Source of the DNA: Leptospira yanagawae serovar Saopaulo str. Sao Paulo = ATCC 700523 | GTDB lineage: Bacteria; Spirochaetota; Leptospiria; Leptospirales; Leptospiraceae | Length of the DNA stretch: 25,000 nucleotides | Assembly (NCBI RefSeq): GCF_000332475.2 | Contig: NZ_AOGX02000039.1 | Span: 1-25,000, forward strand | Reading direction: 5' to 3' | Shown here: positions 8,294 to 16,714 of the stretch, piece after piece | Numbering within the stretch: the first letter of the stretch is position 1 | Layout: each line of letters starts with the position of its first letter | Made by a program: the position numbers and the translations under genes | Notes under the pieces: generated by a model | Told to the model about the DNA's origin: nothing | Seen by the model: the letters and a program-made list of their open reading frames with translations, nothing else | Databases searched by the model: none

Positions 8294-10813
8294 ATGGAAT
8301 ACAACTACTCATTGCCAAACATTGGTACAATCACAGACGCATGGACCTACTTTTGGTTGCAACTCCCTTATGGAATTCCAGGGATCATCTCACTTGTTGT
8401 TGGTTTTTTCCTCAGTGCCTTTAGTTTCCGCAGGATTTTTCATACCCACGGGGAAGAAAAGATCCTCTCTTTCAATGTTGCAATTTCCTTTTTTGGATAT
8501 GGAATCTTAGGACTCGTACTTTCACTTAGAGCATGGATTTTTGACAGAGAACTTTTATTATCACTCAATAACTGGCTTTACCTATTCATCTTACTCATTT
8601 TACCTTCCAACTTTTACATCTGTTACGCTCTCTCTCGAAAAAAGATATTTTTGTATTACACCTACCTTTGTTGGGCCAGTGTAGCTTTTGGTTACGTAGG
8701 TCTTTTCCAAGGACTCGGCTTTCATAATGATTGGTTTGACTACCAATTCGGAAAATACCCAAAAGCCACGAATTTCATCAAACCATTTGGCATCATCCCC
8801 CTCGTTGGTTACTTTGCCCTTGTTTTGCCTTTTTTTACTTTCCAATGGAAAATTCTACTAAAGAGAATCCACAAATCACTTTTCATCGGATACAATGTAT
8901 TGTTTCTGATGACAATCTCCAATGCACCGGTGTTACTCGGTTACAACGTATACCCTGGATCCTTTTTTATCTTCATTCCTCTTATTTTAATTGCGTATGG
9001 AATCTTTCGTTCTGATTTTCTTGATGTAAATGAACTGCTCTTTGATCGCAATGGATTGTTTTATATTTTGTTTGGTGTTGTCTCTTTTTCTCTCATTGTA
9101 CTCAGTGGAACCGTAGCATTAGGACTAAGTCATAATGCATATCTCAATGACAATTGGTTCCCCCATGCCCTTCCTCCCACCATCTCTTTTTTTGTCGCAA
9201 TTTTTATGGCTATCATTGTTGCAGGTAGTAATCCACAAGCAAAGATCAACCAATTGTGTGCATTTTCACTTATCATTACTGCATTTTACAATTTACAATC
9301 CATTCCTACCAAACTAGAGCTAGATTATTTAATTTTACTTCGTATATCACAGGTTAGCTTTTTAATCTTTTCTCTTGCTCCAAGTATTTTATCTCGTTTT
9401 GTTTTGAAAGCCATCGGAAGCCAAAGGCCAAAGTCATTACTTGCTGTTGATTTGCTTTCCATACTTTGTGCCTTTCTTTCCATCACTCCTTACCTACATA
9501 ATGGTTATTACAAGTACGAGTTTGGTATCATTCATAAAAGTGATATGGTCCCATACCTACTTGGCATTGCTGGATTTTTTTCCTTTATCATTGTTGGTCG
9601 AGAAATCCGCAAACGTTGGAAGGATTTACCGAGAGAGTCAATTGTTGCTTTAGGATCTGTTTTATTATCAGGTGTATTTTTATTAACAGCGTTTTTCCCT
9701 GCACATGGATTTCATTTCCCGCCAATCTCCGACTACCTTTTTATACCAACCACCTTACTTGGATTTGCCGTATTGAAATTAGGTGCATTTTCATTACCCG
9801 GTAGAACCATTCGTTTTAGTCAAAAACTTGCCAATTTAGGTATCTTTTCCATTTTGTTTGCCAGTCTCTTGCAAATGCCAAAGTTTTTAGAAAACCTAGC
9901 TTTTGGAGAAAGTCTTTTCCATATTACACTCGTTACTCTACCTTTAGTGTTATTCAATTATCTTTTGGTGTATGTTTTTGCTCGCCCACTGGCAGAAGAA
10001 CTAGATAGAAGTTATATTTTATTAGAACAAGCAAAAAAAGAAGCAGAACTTGCTGGAGAAGAATCCGAAAAACTTTTATTAAACATATTACCAAAATCTG
10101 TAGCGGAAGAAATCAAAATCAACGGGTATTGTGAACCAAAATCTTTTGATGAAGCCACCATTTTATTCACTGATTTTCGTGGATTTACAGAAGTGGCAAA
10201 AAACATGGAATCCAGTGAACTCATTACAGAACTGGATGCTTGTTTCACACAGTTTGATGAAATCATTTCGCGAAACAAATTGGAAAAACTAAAAACCATT
10301 GGTGACTCCTATATGTGTGCAGGAGGACTACCAGATTCAAATTTCACAAGCCCCATTGATGCCTGTCTTGCAGCCCTCGAAATCCGTTCCTTTATGGACC
10401 AAATGAAACATATCAAAACGGAATTGAACCTTCCCTATTGGGAACTGCGAATTGGAATTCACACTGGTTCTGTGATCGCAGGAGTCGTTGGTCGTTTCAA
10501 ATTTGCGTATGACATTTGGGGTAATAGCGTCAACACTGCGTCTCGTATGGAAAGTTCAGGAATTGTTGGTGAAATCAATATTTCACAAGCAACCTATGAC
10601 AAAGTTCGATTTCTATTCCAATGCGAACATAGAGGGAAGATCATTGATAAAAATGGAGAGAGGCATGATATGTATCTCTTGAAACACATCAAAGCGAAGT
10701 ATTCAAAAGATGGCCTTGTCCCAAATGACTCGTTTTGGTCCATTTACAATAAAATCAAACAAGGTAGCAAAATTGTTTTAAAATCAAAAGTAGAAAGGGA
10801 AGGAATTTTTTAA
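8294..10813 (+). CDS. Polytopic membrane class III adenylate cyclase
   Basis: It makes cAMP from ATP at the inner face of the membrane. The likely start is the ATG at 8294, giving 839 residues; the frame is also open from a TTG at 8216, adding a polar stretch with no clear ribosome site. Residues up to about 565 hold some 15-17 hydrophobic helices. A short helical linker (EELDRSYILLEQAKKEAELAGE) leads to LLLNILPKSVAEEI, the usual lead-in to a class III catalytic domain (about 593-800). Metal-binding aspartates are D627 (TDFRGFT) and D671 (TIGDSYM). Adenine-selecting residues are K667 and D740 (YDIWGNSVNTASRM), and transition-state residues are N747 and R751. All are present, so the enzyme should be active as a homodimer and selective for ATP over GTP. 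The unusually large membrane part presumably senses an unknown signal. Confidence 0.92.
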   Translation: MEYNYSLPNIGTITDAWTYFWLQLPYGIPGIISLVVGFFLSAFSFRRIFHTHGEEKILSFNVAISFFGYGILGLVLSLRAWIFDRELLLSLNNWLYLFILLILPSNFYICYALSRKKIFLYYTYLCWASVAFGYVGLFQGLGFHNDWFDYQFGKYPKATNFIKPFGIIPLVGYFALVLPFFTFQWKILLKRIHKSLFIGYNVLFLMTISNAPVLLGYNVYPGSFFIFIPLILIAYGIFRSDFLDVNELLFDRNGLFYILFGVVSFSLIVLSGTVALGLSHNAYLNDNWFPHALPPTISFFVAIFMAIIVAGSNPQAKINQLCAFSLIITAFYNLQSIPTKLELDYLILLRISQVSFLIFSLAPSILSRFVLKAIGSQRPKSLLAVDLLSILCAFLSITPYLHNGYYKYEFGIIHKSDMVPYLLGIAGFFSFIIVGREIRKRWKDLPRESIVALGSVLLSGVFLLTAFFPAHGFHFPPISDYLFIPTTLLGFAVLKLGAFSLPGRTIRFSQKLANLGIFSILFASLLQMPKFLENLAFGESLFHITLVTLPLVLFNYLLVYVFARPLAEELDRSYILLEQAKKEAELAGEESEKLLLNILPKSVAEEIKINGYCEPKSFDEATILFTDFRGFTEVAKNMESSELITELDACFTQFDEIISRNKLEKLKTIGDSYMCAGGLPDSNFTSPIDACLAALEIRSFMDQMKHIKTELNLPYWELRIGIHTGSVIAGVVGRFKFAYDIWGNSVNTASRMESSGIVGEINISQATYDKVRFLFQCEHRGKIIDKNGERHDMYLLKHIKAKYSKDGLVPNDSFWSIYNKIKQGSKIVLKSKVEREGIF

Positions 10814-10814
10814 T

Positions 10815-11579
10815 TTAAGGATTCGATACACAGCGAATCGCTTCCAAGGCCCCTTTGCCCTGAAATAAGGTGGTTCCTAAACAAAAATTAACGTAGTATG
10901 CCAGCGAGATGTCGCGACGTGATGCTGACCAATAAAAGGAACAAAAATTGGGAGCATTTGGAAACAAATCCGCATTCTGGTGTTGAAACGCTGTGATTCC
11001 ACACCCAGTTGCTCCATCCAATGGAAGATTTGTTTTGTCATTGGTACAAGCGATCAGTAACTTCAATTCGTTTTTGGTCGGAACACGCCAATCGGTTCGA
11101 CCACCCACCTCGAGACCGTCACAATACGCATACGCTTGGCTATTGCCATCTCCATTCAAAACCAAGGTATCATTGCATGAATCATCGTTCCCATTACAAT
11201 AATTCAACTCACTTGGAATTTCTGGAGAACATGTATTACTTCCGTTCTGCCATGTTTGTCCAGAAGAACATTTAGCAAAGATTAGGTTCGTAGCAGCATA
11301 CACTTCCCCTCCAAAGGTACCAGCATTCCCTACAAATAACACAGTTCCATCTCGGTTGTCGGTAAAGGTTCCCCATGGGTAACTCACAGACTTTGGTAAC
11401 AAAAGGTAAGTCAAAATAAGTTGGCTACCCAAAGGTTCTTTTTCGGAAGTTGGAGGCTGGAATAAAAAATAGTATAAGGGAGAACAGTTAGAAATAAATA
11501 ATAATACCAGGACGAACTCTACAATTTTGACAAAACTACATATTCGACTAAAAATTGTCAGGTGCTCATCTACATCCAT
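10815..11579 (-). CDS. Lcl_C/DUF1566-domain lipoprotein
   Basis: The 254-residue product has a hydrophobic leader and a spirochaete-type lipobox ending at Cys32 (LLFISNC). The body is one Lcl_C/DUF1566 domain, recognised by FTDNRDGTV, QTWQNGSNTC, a YC.G....GRTDWRVPTKNELKLLIAC core, FYWSAS....AYYVNF, and the closing RCVSNP. Many cysteines suggest disulfides outside the cytoplasm. Domains of this type are common in surface lipoproteins of Leptospira; their ligands are generally unknown. Its stop codon lies one base from the stop of the convergent cyclase gene, leaving no room for a terminator between them. Two more copies of the domain occur in the broken gene at 15139-16523. Confidence 0.82.
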   Translation of the reverse strand: MDVDEHLTIFSRICSFVKIVEFVLVLLFISNCSPLYYFLFQPPTSEKEPLGSQLILTYLLLPKSVSYPWGTFTDNRDGTVLFVGNAGTFGGEVYAATNLIFAKCSSGQTWQNGSNTCSPEIPSELNYCNGNDDSCNDTLVLNGDGNSQAYAYCDGLEVGGRTDWRVPTKNELKLLIACTNDKTNLPLDGATGCGITAFQHQNADLFPNAPNFCSFYWSASRRDISLAYYVNFCLGTTLFQGKGALEAIRCVSNP

Positions 11580-11769
11580 TGAATTAACATTCTTTGTTTA
11601 TTAAAACAATCATAGATTGCAAGATATTTTTGAGAACCTAGCAGTGAATTGATGAAAATTAAACATACCTAAGATTGAACCGAATATTCTTTTTTTTCTT
11701 TTCCAAATTTTAAATTTTTGTATTTTTGAGCGAATTCCAACGGTAAGGAAAAATCCGATCGAGGTCCAA

Positions 11770-12351
11770 TTGCTTCTACGCCTATTTATTTCTTTTGTAT
11801 TATTTTTGTTATCAAGTTCTGCTGTTTTTTCGACCAATGTTTTACTCAAATCTGGTGGAGTGATCAAAGGAAGAGTGGTAAACCAAGACGCGAATCAAAT
11901 GATCATTATTGATGAAACAGGGATTAGCCGAACCATTCAAAAATCCAATATTTTAAAAACTGTATATAAAGAGTATTCCGAACAAGAGTTAGCAGCGATC
12001 CGAAAAGAAGAAGAACGCAAACTCAATTTAGCAAAACAAAAAAAAGAAACTACAAACCAAACCAAAACAAATGATGCAAAATTACCACAAGGGATTCTAA
12101 CAAAACAACTCGCTCTATCTTCGGTGGATGAAAATTGTTTTTTCCATGCGTCGAAGGTGGAATGGTATTGGTTTTATGGAAACTTTTCCATCACGAACCC
12201 AAATGCATGGGAAGAATTATTACCAGAGGATGATCGTCCTATCAAAGTATCGTTTCAATCCACTTGGGTAGATACAACTCTCACCTTACTCATAGGATCC
12301 CTTACCACCATCAGCCGAAAGACAAAAGTAGTTGAGGTATGTGAGTTTTAA
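11770..12351 (+). CDS. Exported protein of unknown function, spirochaete type
   Basis: The product has 193 residues from a TTG start with GAGGT five bases upstream; I see no in-frame ATG that would keep the signal peptide. Residues 1-21 (LLRLFISFVLFLLSSSAVFS) form a signal peptide of the signal peptidase I type. Next comes a small beta-rich module, VLLKSGGVIKGRVVNQDANQ then MIIIDETGISRTIQKSNILK, of a kind I associate with many exported leptospiral proteins. A charged Lys/Glu-rich helix (about 75-105) follows, then a C-terminal part with two cysteines. No enzyme motif is visible. It faces the convergent AraC gene at 12481 across 129 bases. Confidence 0.7.
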   Translation: MLLRLFISFVLFLLSSSAVFSTNVLLKSGGVIKGRVVNQDANQMIIIDETGISRTIQKSNILKTVYKEYSEQELAAIRKEEERKLNLAKQKKETTNQTKTNDAKLPQGILTKQLALSSVDENCFFHASKVEWYWFYGNFSITNPNAWEELLPEDDRPIKVSFQSTWVDTTLTLLIGSLTTISRKTKVVEVCEF

Positions 12352-12480
12352 GATATTTTGTTCAATTTTTATGACAAAATTTCAAATTGAGAACACATGC
12401 TAAATCCTTCTATGTTACCAATGATCCTTAATTTGCATGATCGAGTTGTGATTGCAAAAAAAAATTCAACCAATCGATTC

Positions 12481-13599
12481 TTATGATTTTGTTTCCATTT
12501 TCTCTTTTACTTTCGATCGATAGTTTTGTGGAGAAGTTCCAAAATGAGTTTGAAAGAGTTTATGGAACGAAGATTTTGAATTAAAACCAGAAGCGTAGAT
12601 GATCGCAATGATGGCCATATCAGGCCGTTCCAACAGGAGTTTTTTCGCTTCTAACAATCGGAATTGATTGATATAATTTCGAAACGAAGTTCCTAACTTA
12701 TGATTTAAGATTTCCGAAAGTTGGTGGGAACTGAGATCCAATCGTTTTGCCACACTAACCAAAGTCAACCGATCATCCAAATACAATCGATCTACATTCA
12801 TCAAACCATCCATTCGTTCCAAAACAGAAGGAATATCGATTCCCTTTACTCTACTTTCTTTATAACGGGCTTCTCGGAATTCTGTTTTAAAATTCGAGAG
12901 TAAGCCTTTTCCATTCAATTTCAATAATATGATGGCAAACAATAAACTCGTTAACGCAAAACAGGCAGGAAAAAACAAGTCCATATACACCCACTGTGCC
13001 AAAACAAACAAAACCAAAACAAAAAGGGAATACATGATTAAAAACACAAAAGGTCGGAAGGAAGATTCGACACTTCCTTTCCATTGCATTTTCCAACGTA
13101 ATACTCTGATGAATATGGCAAGTGTATAAATAAAGATAGAAAGCACACCGATTCCAAGTAAAAGAAAGATAAAATCATGGGTACTGACTTCTTCGTGATT
13201 CTTAAACATTAGATTTGGATTCAATAATCCATTTGATTTCAAAATGGATAAAAGGAGAATGCTTAAAACAAATGGCAAAAAATGTAGGATTCGTATTTGA
13301 TTGGAATTTTGACCGCTAAGCTCTTCAAAGAATCGATAACTGACAGGTCCAATTAAATAAAGGACCGGAATATGAATTCCATAAAAACTGGGGATGGCCT
13401 TCATTTCATTCGAAATTTCTAAATAGATATGGAACTGCAATAAGGTTAAGCAAAAAAACAAAATAGAAGGAGGAGAAAGTTTGATTGTGGAAATGATTTT
13501 TGTTTTTTTGGATTCTGATTTTTTTTGAAAATTTTCAATCCAATATGAAATGGCTAAAAGAGAGGATATCACTGCCCCCATGATGGGAATCAAATTCAT
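12481..13599 (-). CDS. Membrane-tethered AraC-family transcriptional regulator (second copy)
   Basis: This 372-residue protein has the same plan as the one at 6509-7648. About seven hydrophobic helices occupy the first 230 residues, with the related loop FYGIHIPVLYLIGPVSYRFF. An AraC double HTH follows (about 270-362), with RLTLVSVAKRLDLSSHQLSE and the signature ASGFNSKSSFHKLFQTHFGT. A GGAG lies almost against the chosen ATG, which is tight; the next in-frame ATG, six codons in, is possible. The gene is divergent from the DJ-1-like gene at 13713 across 113 bases, so the regulator may control that neighbour and itself. Sequence similarity to the first copy is clear but not extreme, suggesting separate targets. 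Confidence 0.87.
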   Translation of the reverse strand: MNLIPIMGAVISSLLAISYWIENFQKKSESKKTKIISTIKLSPPSILFFCLTLLQFHIYLEISNEMKAIPSFYGIHIPVLYLIGPVSYRFFEELSGQNSNQIRILHFLPFVLSILLLSILKSNGLLNPNLMFKNHEEVSTHDFIFLLLGIGVLSIFIYTLAIFIRVLRWKMQWKGSVESSFRPFVFLIMYSLFVLVLFVLAQWVYMDLFFPACFALTSLLFAIILLKLNGKGLLSNFKTEFREARYKESRVKGIDIPSVLERMDGLMNVDRLYLDDRLTLVSVAKRLDLSSHQLSEILNHKLGTSFRNYINQFRLLEAKKLLLERPDMAIIAIIYASGFNSKSSFHKLFQTHFGTSPQNYRSKVKEKMETKS

Positions 13600-13712
13600 T
13601 CTCCAATTTGGGTATGTGAAAAATTGATTGTCTATTTTTTTTAAGGAAAACTGGGTTATTTTATTCCTTCTGTATCCAAACGGACGACAGATCTCAAAAT
13701 CTTGAAGATACT

Positions 13713-14888
13713 ATGGGTATGAACCAAACCACAACTCTTCAAAAGAAAAGATATCGGTCAATCGCATTGGTCACCAAATGCCTTTCGATGATTCCCTACC
13801 TCTTCCTAACCTTTAGTGCCTTCACCGAACCAAATGATACAAAGTCTGCCATTGCAAACGTAAAAAATTTAAATCCAATTTTGATCAAAGAGAACCATCA
13901 TAAGCCTGTCATAGCAGTCCTTGGTGAAAACCAATACACCGAACTCACAGATTTTGTGATCCCTTATGCGGTATTCCAGAGATCAAATGTAGCCCAAGTG
14001 TATATGTTAGCTCCCACAAAAGGTAAACTGAATTTCTTCCCAACCCTATCAATTGAGATTGAAACCTCTCTTTCCGATTTTGATTTGCTTCACCCAGAAG
14101 GGTCCGACATTGTCATCGTACCGGCTCTCCATAACTCTGAAAATAAAACCATCATCCAATGGATCCAAAACCAATCCAAAAAAGGAGCAACCATTGTGGG
14201 AGTTTGCGATGGTGTGTGGACAATGGGTTATGCGGGACTTTTAAAGAACCAAAGGGCAACAGGACATTGGTATTCACAAGATGGTTTAACCAAAACCTTC
14301 CCCGATACCATTTGGCAAAAAAATAAAAGGTACATCCAAGATCGAAATACCATCACAACAACAGGTGTGACAGCTTCCTTACCTGTATCGATTGCCTTAT
14401 TGGAAGCAGTGGCTGGTACGAAAAAAGCAAACGAGGTAGCAGACGAAATCGGAATTTCCGACTGGGGCCCGCATCACAAAACAGAAGAATTTGGATTCAA
14501 TTGGAAACACTATTTGGTAGCGGCAAAAAATATGATTTTTGTTTGGAACCATGAAACCGTTGGAATCAATTTGTATGAAGGAATCGACGAAATCTCTTTG
14601 GCCCTTGTTGCCGATTCGTATTCGCGCACATACAAATCAAAGGCAAAAACCATCGGGAATCACAATTTGCGGTCCAAGGCAGGCATCAGATTTCATTCAG
14701 AAATTGAGGAAGAAAAACAAGTCGATTTTGAAATCGAAATTCCAAACCAAAAGAAACCAATTCCGATTTTGAACCACTCCCTATCTGGAATCCAAAAACG
14801 ATATGGAAAGAATACGTTTGAATTTGTAACCAATCAATTGGAATTTCCGATCCAAACGGACTGTCAGGAAAACGATTGTGCACATTGA
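13713..14888 (+). CDS. Exported or anchored DJ-1/PfpI-superfamily protein, GlxA-like without the HTH domain
   Basis: The protein has 391 residues (ATG at 13713; a second at 13719). A basic start and hydrophobic segment at about residues 14-38 (SIALVTKCLSMIPYLFLTFS) act as signal peptide or anchor, so the main domain should lie outside the cytoplasm. Residues of about 65-255 form a class I glutamine-amidotransferase-like DJ-1/PfpI domain. The nucleophile elbow is GVCDGVWTMGYAGLL with Cys165, followed by RATGHW, the pattern seen in the N-terminal half of GlxA/FtrA regulators. Those proteins carry an AraC domain at the C-terminus; this one instead has about 130 residues of unrecognised sequence. 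An AraC regulator is encoded divergently next door. Sensor, amidase and glyoxalase-like roles are all possible; none is shown. Confidence 0.8.
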   Translation: MGMNQTTTLQKKRYRSIALVTKCLSMIPYLFLTFSAFTEPNDTKSAIANVKNLNPILIKENHHKPVIAVLGENQYTELTDFVIPYAVFQRSNVAQVYMLAPTKGKLNFFPTLSIEIETSLSDFDLLHPEGSDIVIVPALHNSENKTIIQWIQNQSKKGATIVGVCDGVWTMGYAGLLKNQRATGHWYSQDGLTKTFPDTIWQKNKRYIQDRNTITTTGVTASLPVSIALLEAVAGTKKANEVADEIGISDWGPHHKTEEFGFNWKHYLVAAKNMIFVWNHETVGINLYEGIDEISLALVADSYSRTYKSKAKTIGNHNLRSKAGIRFHSEIEEEKQVDFEIEIPNQKKPIPILNHSLSGIQKRYGKNTFEFVTNQLEFPIQTDCQENDCAH

Positions 14889-14889
14889 T

Positions 14890-15129
14890 TCAGATCCCAA
14901 AGGTTTGAGATGGTGTTGTGGGTTCCAAAGGCAAGCATGAATGGTGAATCAAGGGACAAACCTCAACTTTTTCCATCACTTCCGTTCTTACATTGAAATA
15001 TGAATTTGAATCCTTTACTTTTTGAATTTTGAAATAAATTTCCAGATTTACATTCTCATTTGATACCCAATGAATGCTTAAAGTAGACGGAAGACACCCG
15101 TTACTATTTTCCTGATTTGGGACTGAGAA
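14890..15129 (-). pseudogene. Possible 3' fragment of an unidentified gene
   Basis: This minus-strand frame is open for 79 codons and ends in TGA one base from the stop of the convergent DJ-1-like gene. The translation looks protein-like, for example LSIHWVSNENVNLEIYFKIQ and then FNVRTEVMEKVEVC. There is no usable early start: the first ATG leaves only about 28 residues, and a TAA closes the frame at 15130-15132. Another frame with an ATG at 15172 would join it only through a frameshift, and overlaps the start of the lipoprotein gene. I read it as a gene remnant, though chance is possible. Confidence 0.3.
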
Positions 15130-15138
15130 TTAGATAAC

Positions 15139-16523
15139 ATGAAGCAAAGAATGCAAAGGTATTGGAATCCATTGAGTCTCACTGCATTCGTCTTGTTCTT
15201 TGCCTTAGTTGGTTGTAAAAATCCAGTTTTAGAAAATCTCTGTGACCCGAATTACAAAGGTTACTTTCAGTCGATTCTTTTCAAAATCCTATCTGGCGAT
15301 ACAACGAATCACTGTTCGGTGAAATTAAACCAAGTTTTCCTTCCTGTTTTTTCTCCACCACCTGGCGCTTACACGGAACCTGCTTTTATTTCGATCACTT
15401 CGTTCACTCCTGGTGCCATCATCTATATCACTACCGATGGTTCGTTGCCCACAACCGATGCCACTCCCTATCCATCCCCTTCTTCCATCTGGCGGCTTGC
15501 GGGACAAAGGATCCGAGCGGTTGCCACAAAACCGGGAATGGAAAATAGCCCAGTCGCAGAAGCAATGTATTCTCTCATCCCATTAAAAACAGGACAAACG
15601 ACTGTCTACGCTTCTGGCGATGATGCATCAGTTGGTTCTGGAATTTCTACAAATTACAGTGGCCCAAATCCAGATCCAACCTACCCCAATGATTATACGA
15701 CATTTGACCAAAGCACAGGCATCCTTTGGAAAACGTGTACGGAAGGATTATCGGGGCCTACTTGTGCTATGAACGCAGTATTAGCTGGAAATGTAACGAC
15801 CATTCTACATCTAGTACGAATCTAAACTCCCTAAACTCAGGAAATGGGTATGCAGGTCTTAAAACTTGGCGCCTTTCTACCATGAAGGAATTGTTGACGA
15901 CAAATGATGCTGGTAAGGCGCTTGCAACCATCATCAATCCTTCAGCCTTTCCTGGAAATGTCTCCTATGCTTATTGGGCTTCCACACCAAATCTTAATAA
16001 TGTTACTAATAGTTGGTATTTAGATTACACTCGTGGAGATAGTTATCTCCAAAACACAAATGTTTACCATGGTCGCTGTGTTGCCTCACCAGCACCGTTC
16101 GAAACACCTTCTTTTACTGACAATGGTGATGGAACTATCAAGGATCAAACCACTGGTCTCACTTGGCAAAAATGTTCCCTTGGCCAAAATAATGATGCTA
16201 CTTGTTCTGGTGCAAGCAATAGTGTAGTTTGGGGATCAGCACTTACCTATTGTAATAGTTTATCTTTAGGCACAAAAACCTGGAGATTACCGAATCGAAA
16301 TGAACTCGTTGGATTGTTCCATTTTGCTAGTTTAACTGCTCCAATGATCGACCAGTCTATGTTTCCAAACACAACGAGTAACTTTTATTGGACATCGACA
16401 ACCTATGCAGACAATACTTTAAATGCTTGGTATGTTAATTTTAATAGCCCTGCCGCACCATTTAATCTTTACGACGGGATCAATAAAGGAACCTCACTCT
16501 TCGTTCGTTGTGTGGCCAACTAA
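15139..16523 (+). pseudogene. Frameshifted lipoprotein gene: CHB_HEX_C-like domain plus two Lcl_C/DUF1566 domains
   Basis: The first frame (15139-15825, 228 codons) starts with a textbook lipoprotein leader, ALVGC with Cys26. It continues with the shared C-D-P...C module, a chitobiase C-terminal-like beta sandwich (FSPPPGAYTEP, AIIYITTDGSLPTTDATPY) and the opening of a DUF1566 domain (FDQSTGILWKTCTEG). The rest of that domain (GNGYAGLKTWRLSTMKELL, YWASTPN, GRCVASP) lies in the -1 frame, followed by a second full domain (FTDNGDGTIKDQTTGLTWQK ... KTWRLPNRNELVG ... FVRCVAN) ending at 16523. A single missing base near 15790-15815 explains this. No long homopolymer is there, so a true mutation, a sequencing error or phase variation all remain open. 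The intact product would be about 461 residues. Confidence 0.82.
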
Positions 16524-16582
16524 TGGCAAAAAGGCGAAGGCCGTTCCCAATTGATTGGAAGGAAAAACTTGATTCCGAATCA

Positions 16583-16657
16583 GGGCCGGGCTCACTCCGG
16601 GGTCCGCTAACGCTTCCGTCCTACGGACCAAGCCCTCCGGATCCCTAACGGGGAAGG
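16583..16657. repeat. GC-rich palindromic intergenic element, possibly REP- or MITE-like
   Basis: This block is far richer in G+C than its surroundings and non-coding. It contains nested inverted repeats: GGGCT (16588-16592) with AGCCC (16631-16635), and GGTCCG (16601-16606) with CGGACC (16624-16629). Smaller self-complementary pieces such as TCCGGA also occur. The RNA would fold into a branched stem just after the DUF1566 gene and before the propeller gene, so it could also end transcription or protect the transcript end. It looks like a dispersed genomic repeat, but I see only one copy in this window. Confidence 0.5.
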
Positions 16658-16714
16658 TGAACCATTTTTGATGAAAATAGAATCCATTTGATTTGTCTAA
16701 TATTCGTGAACCAT

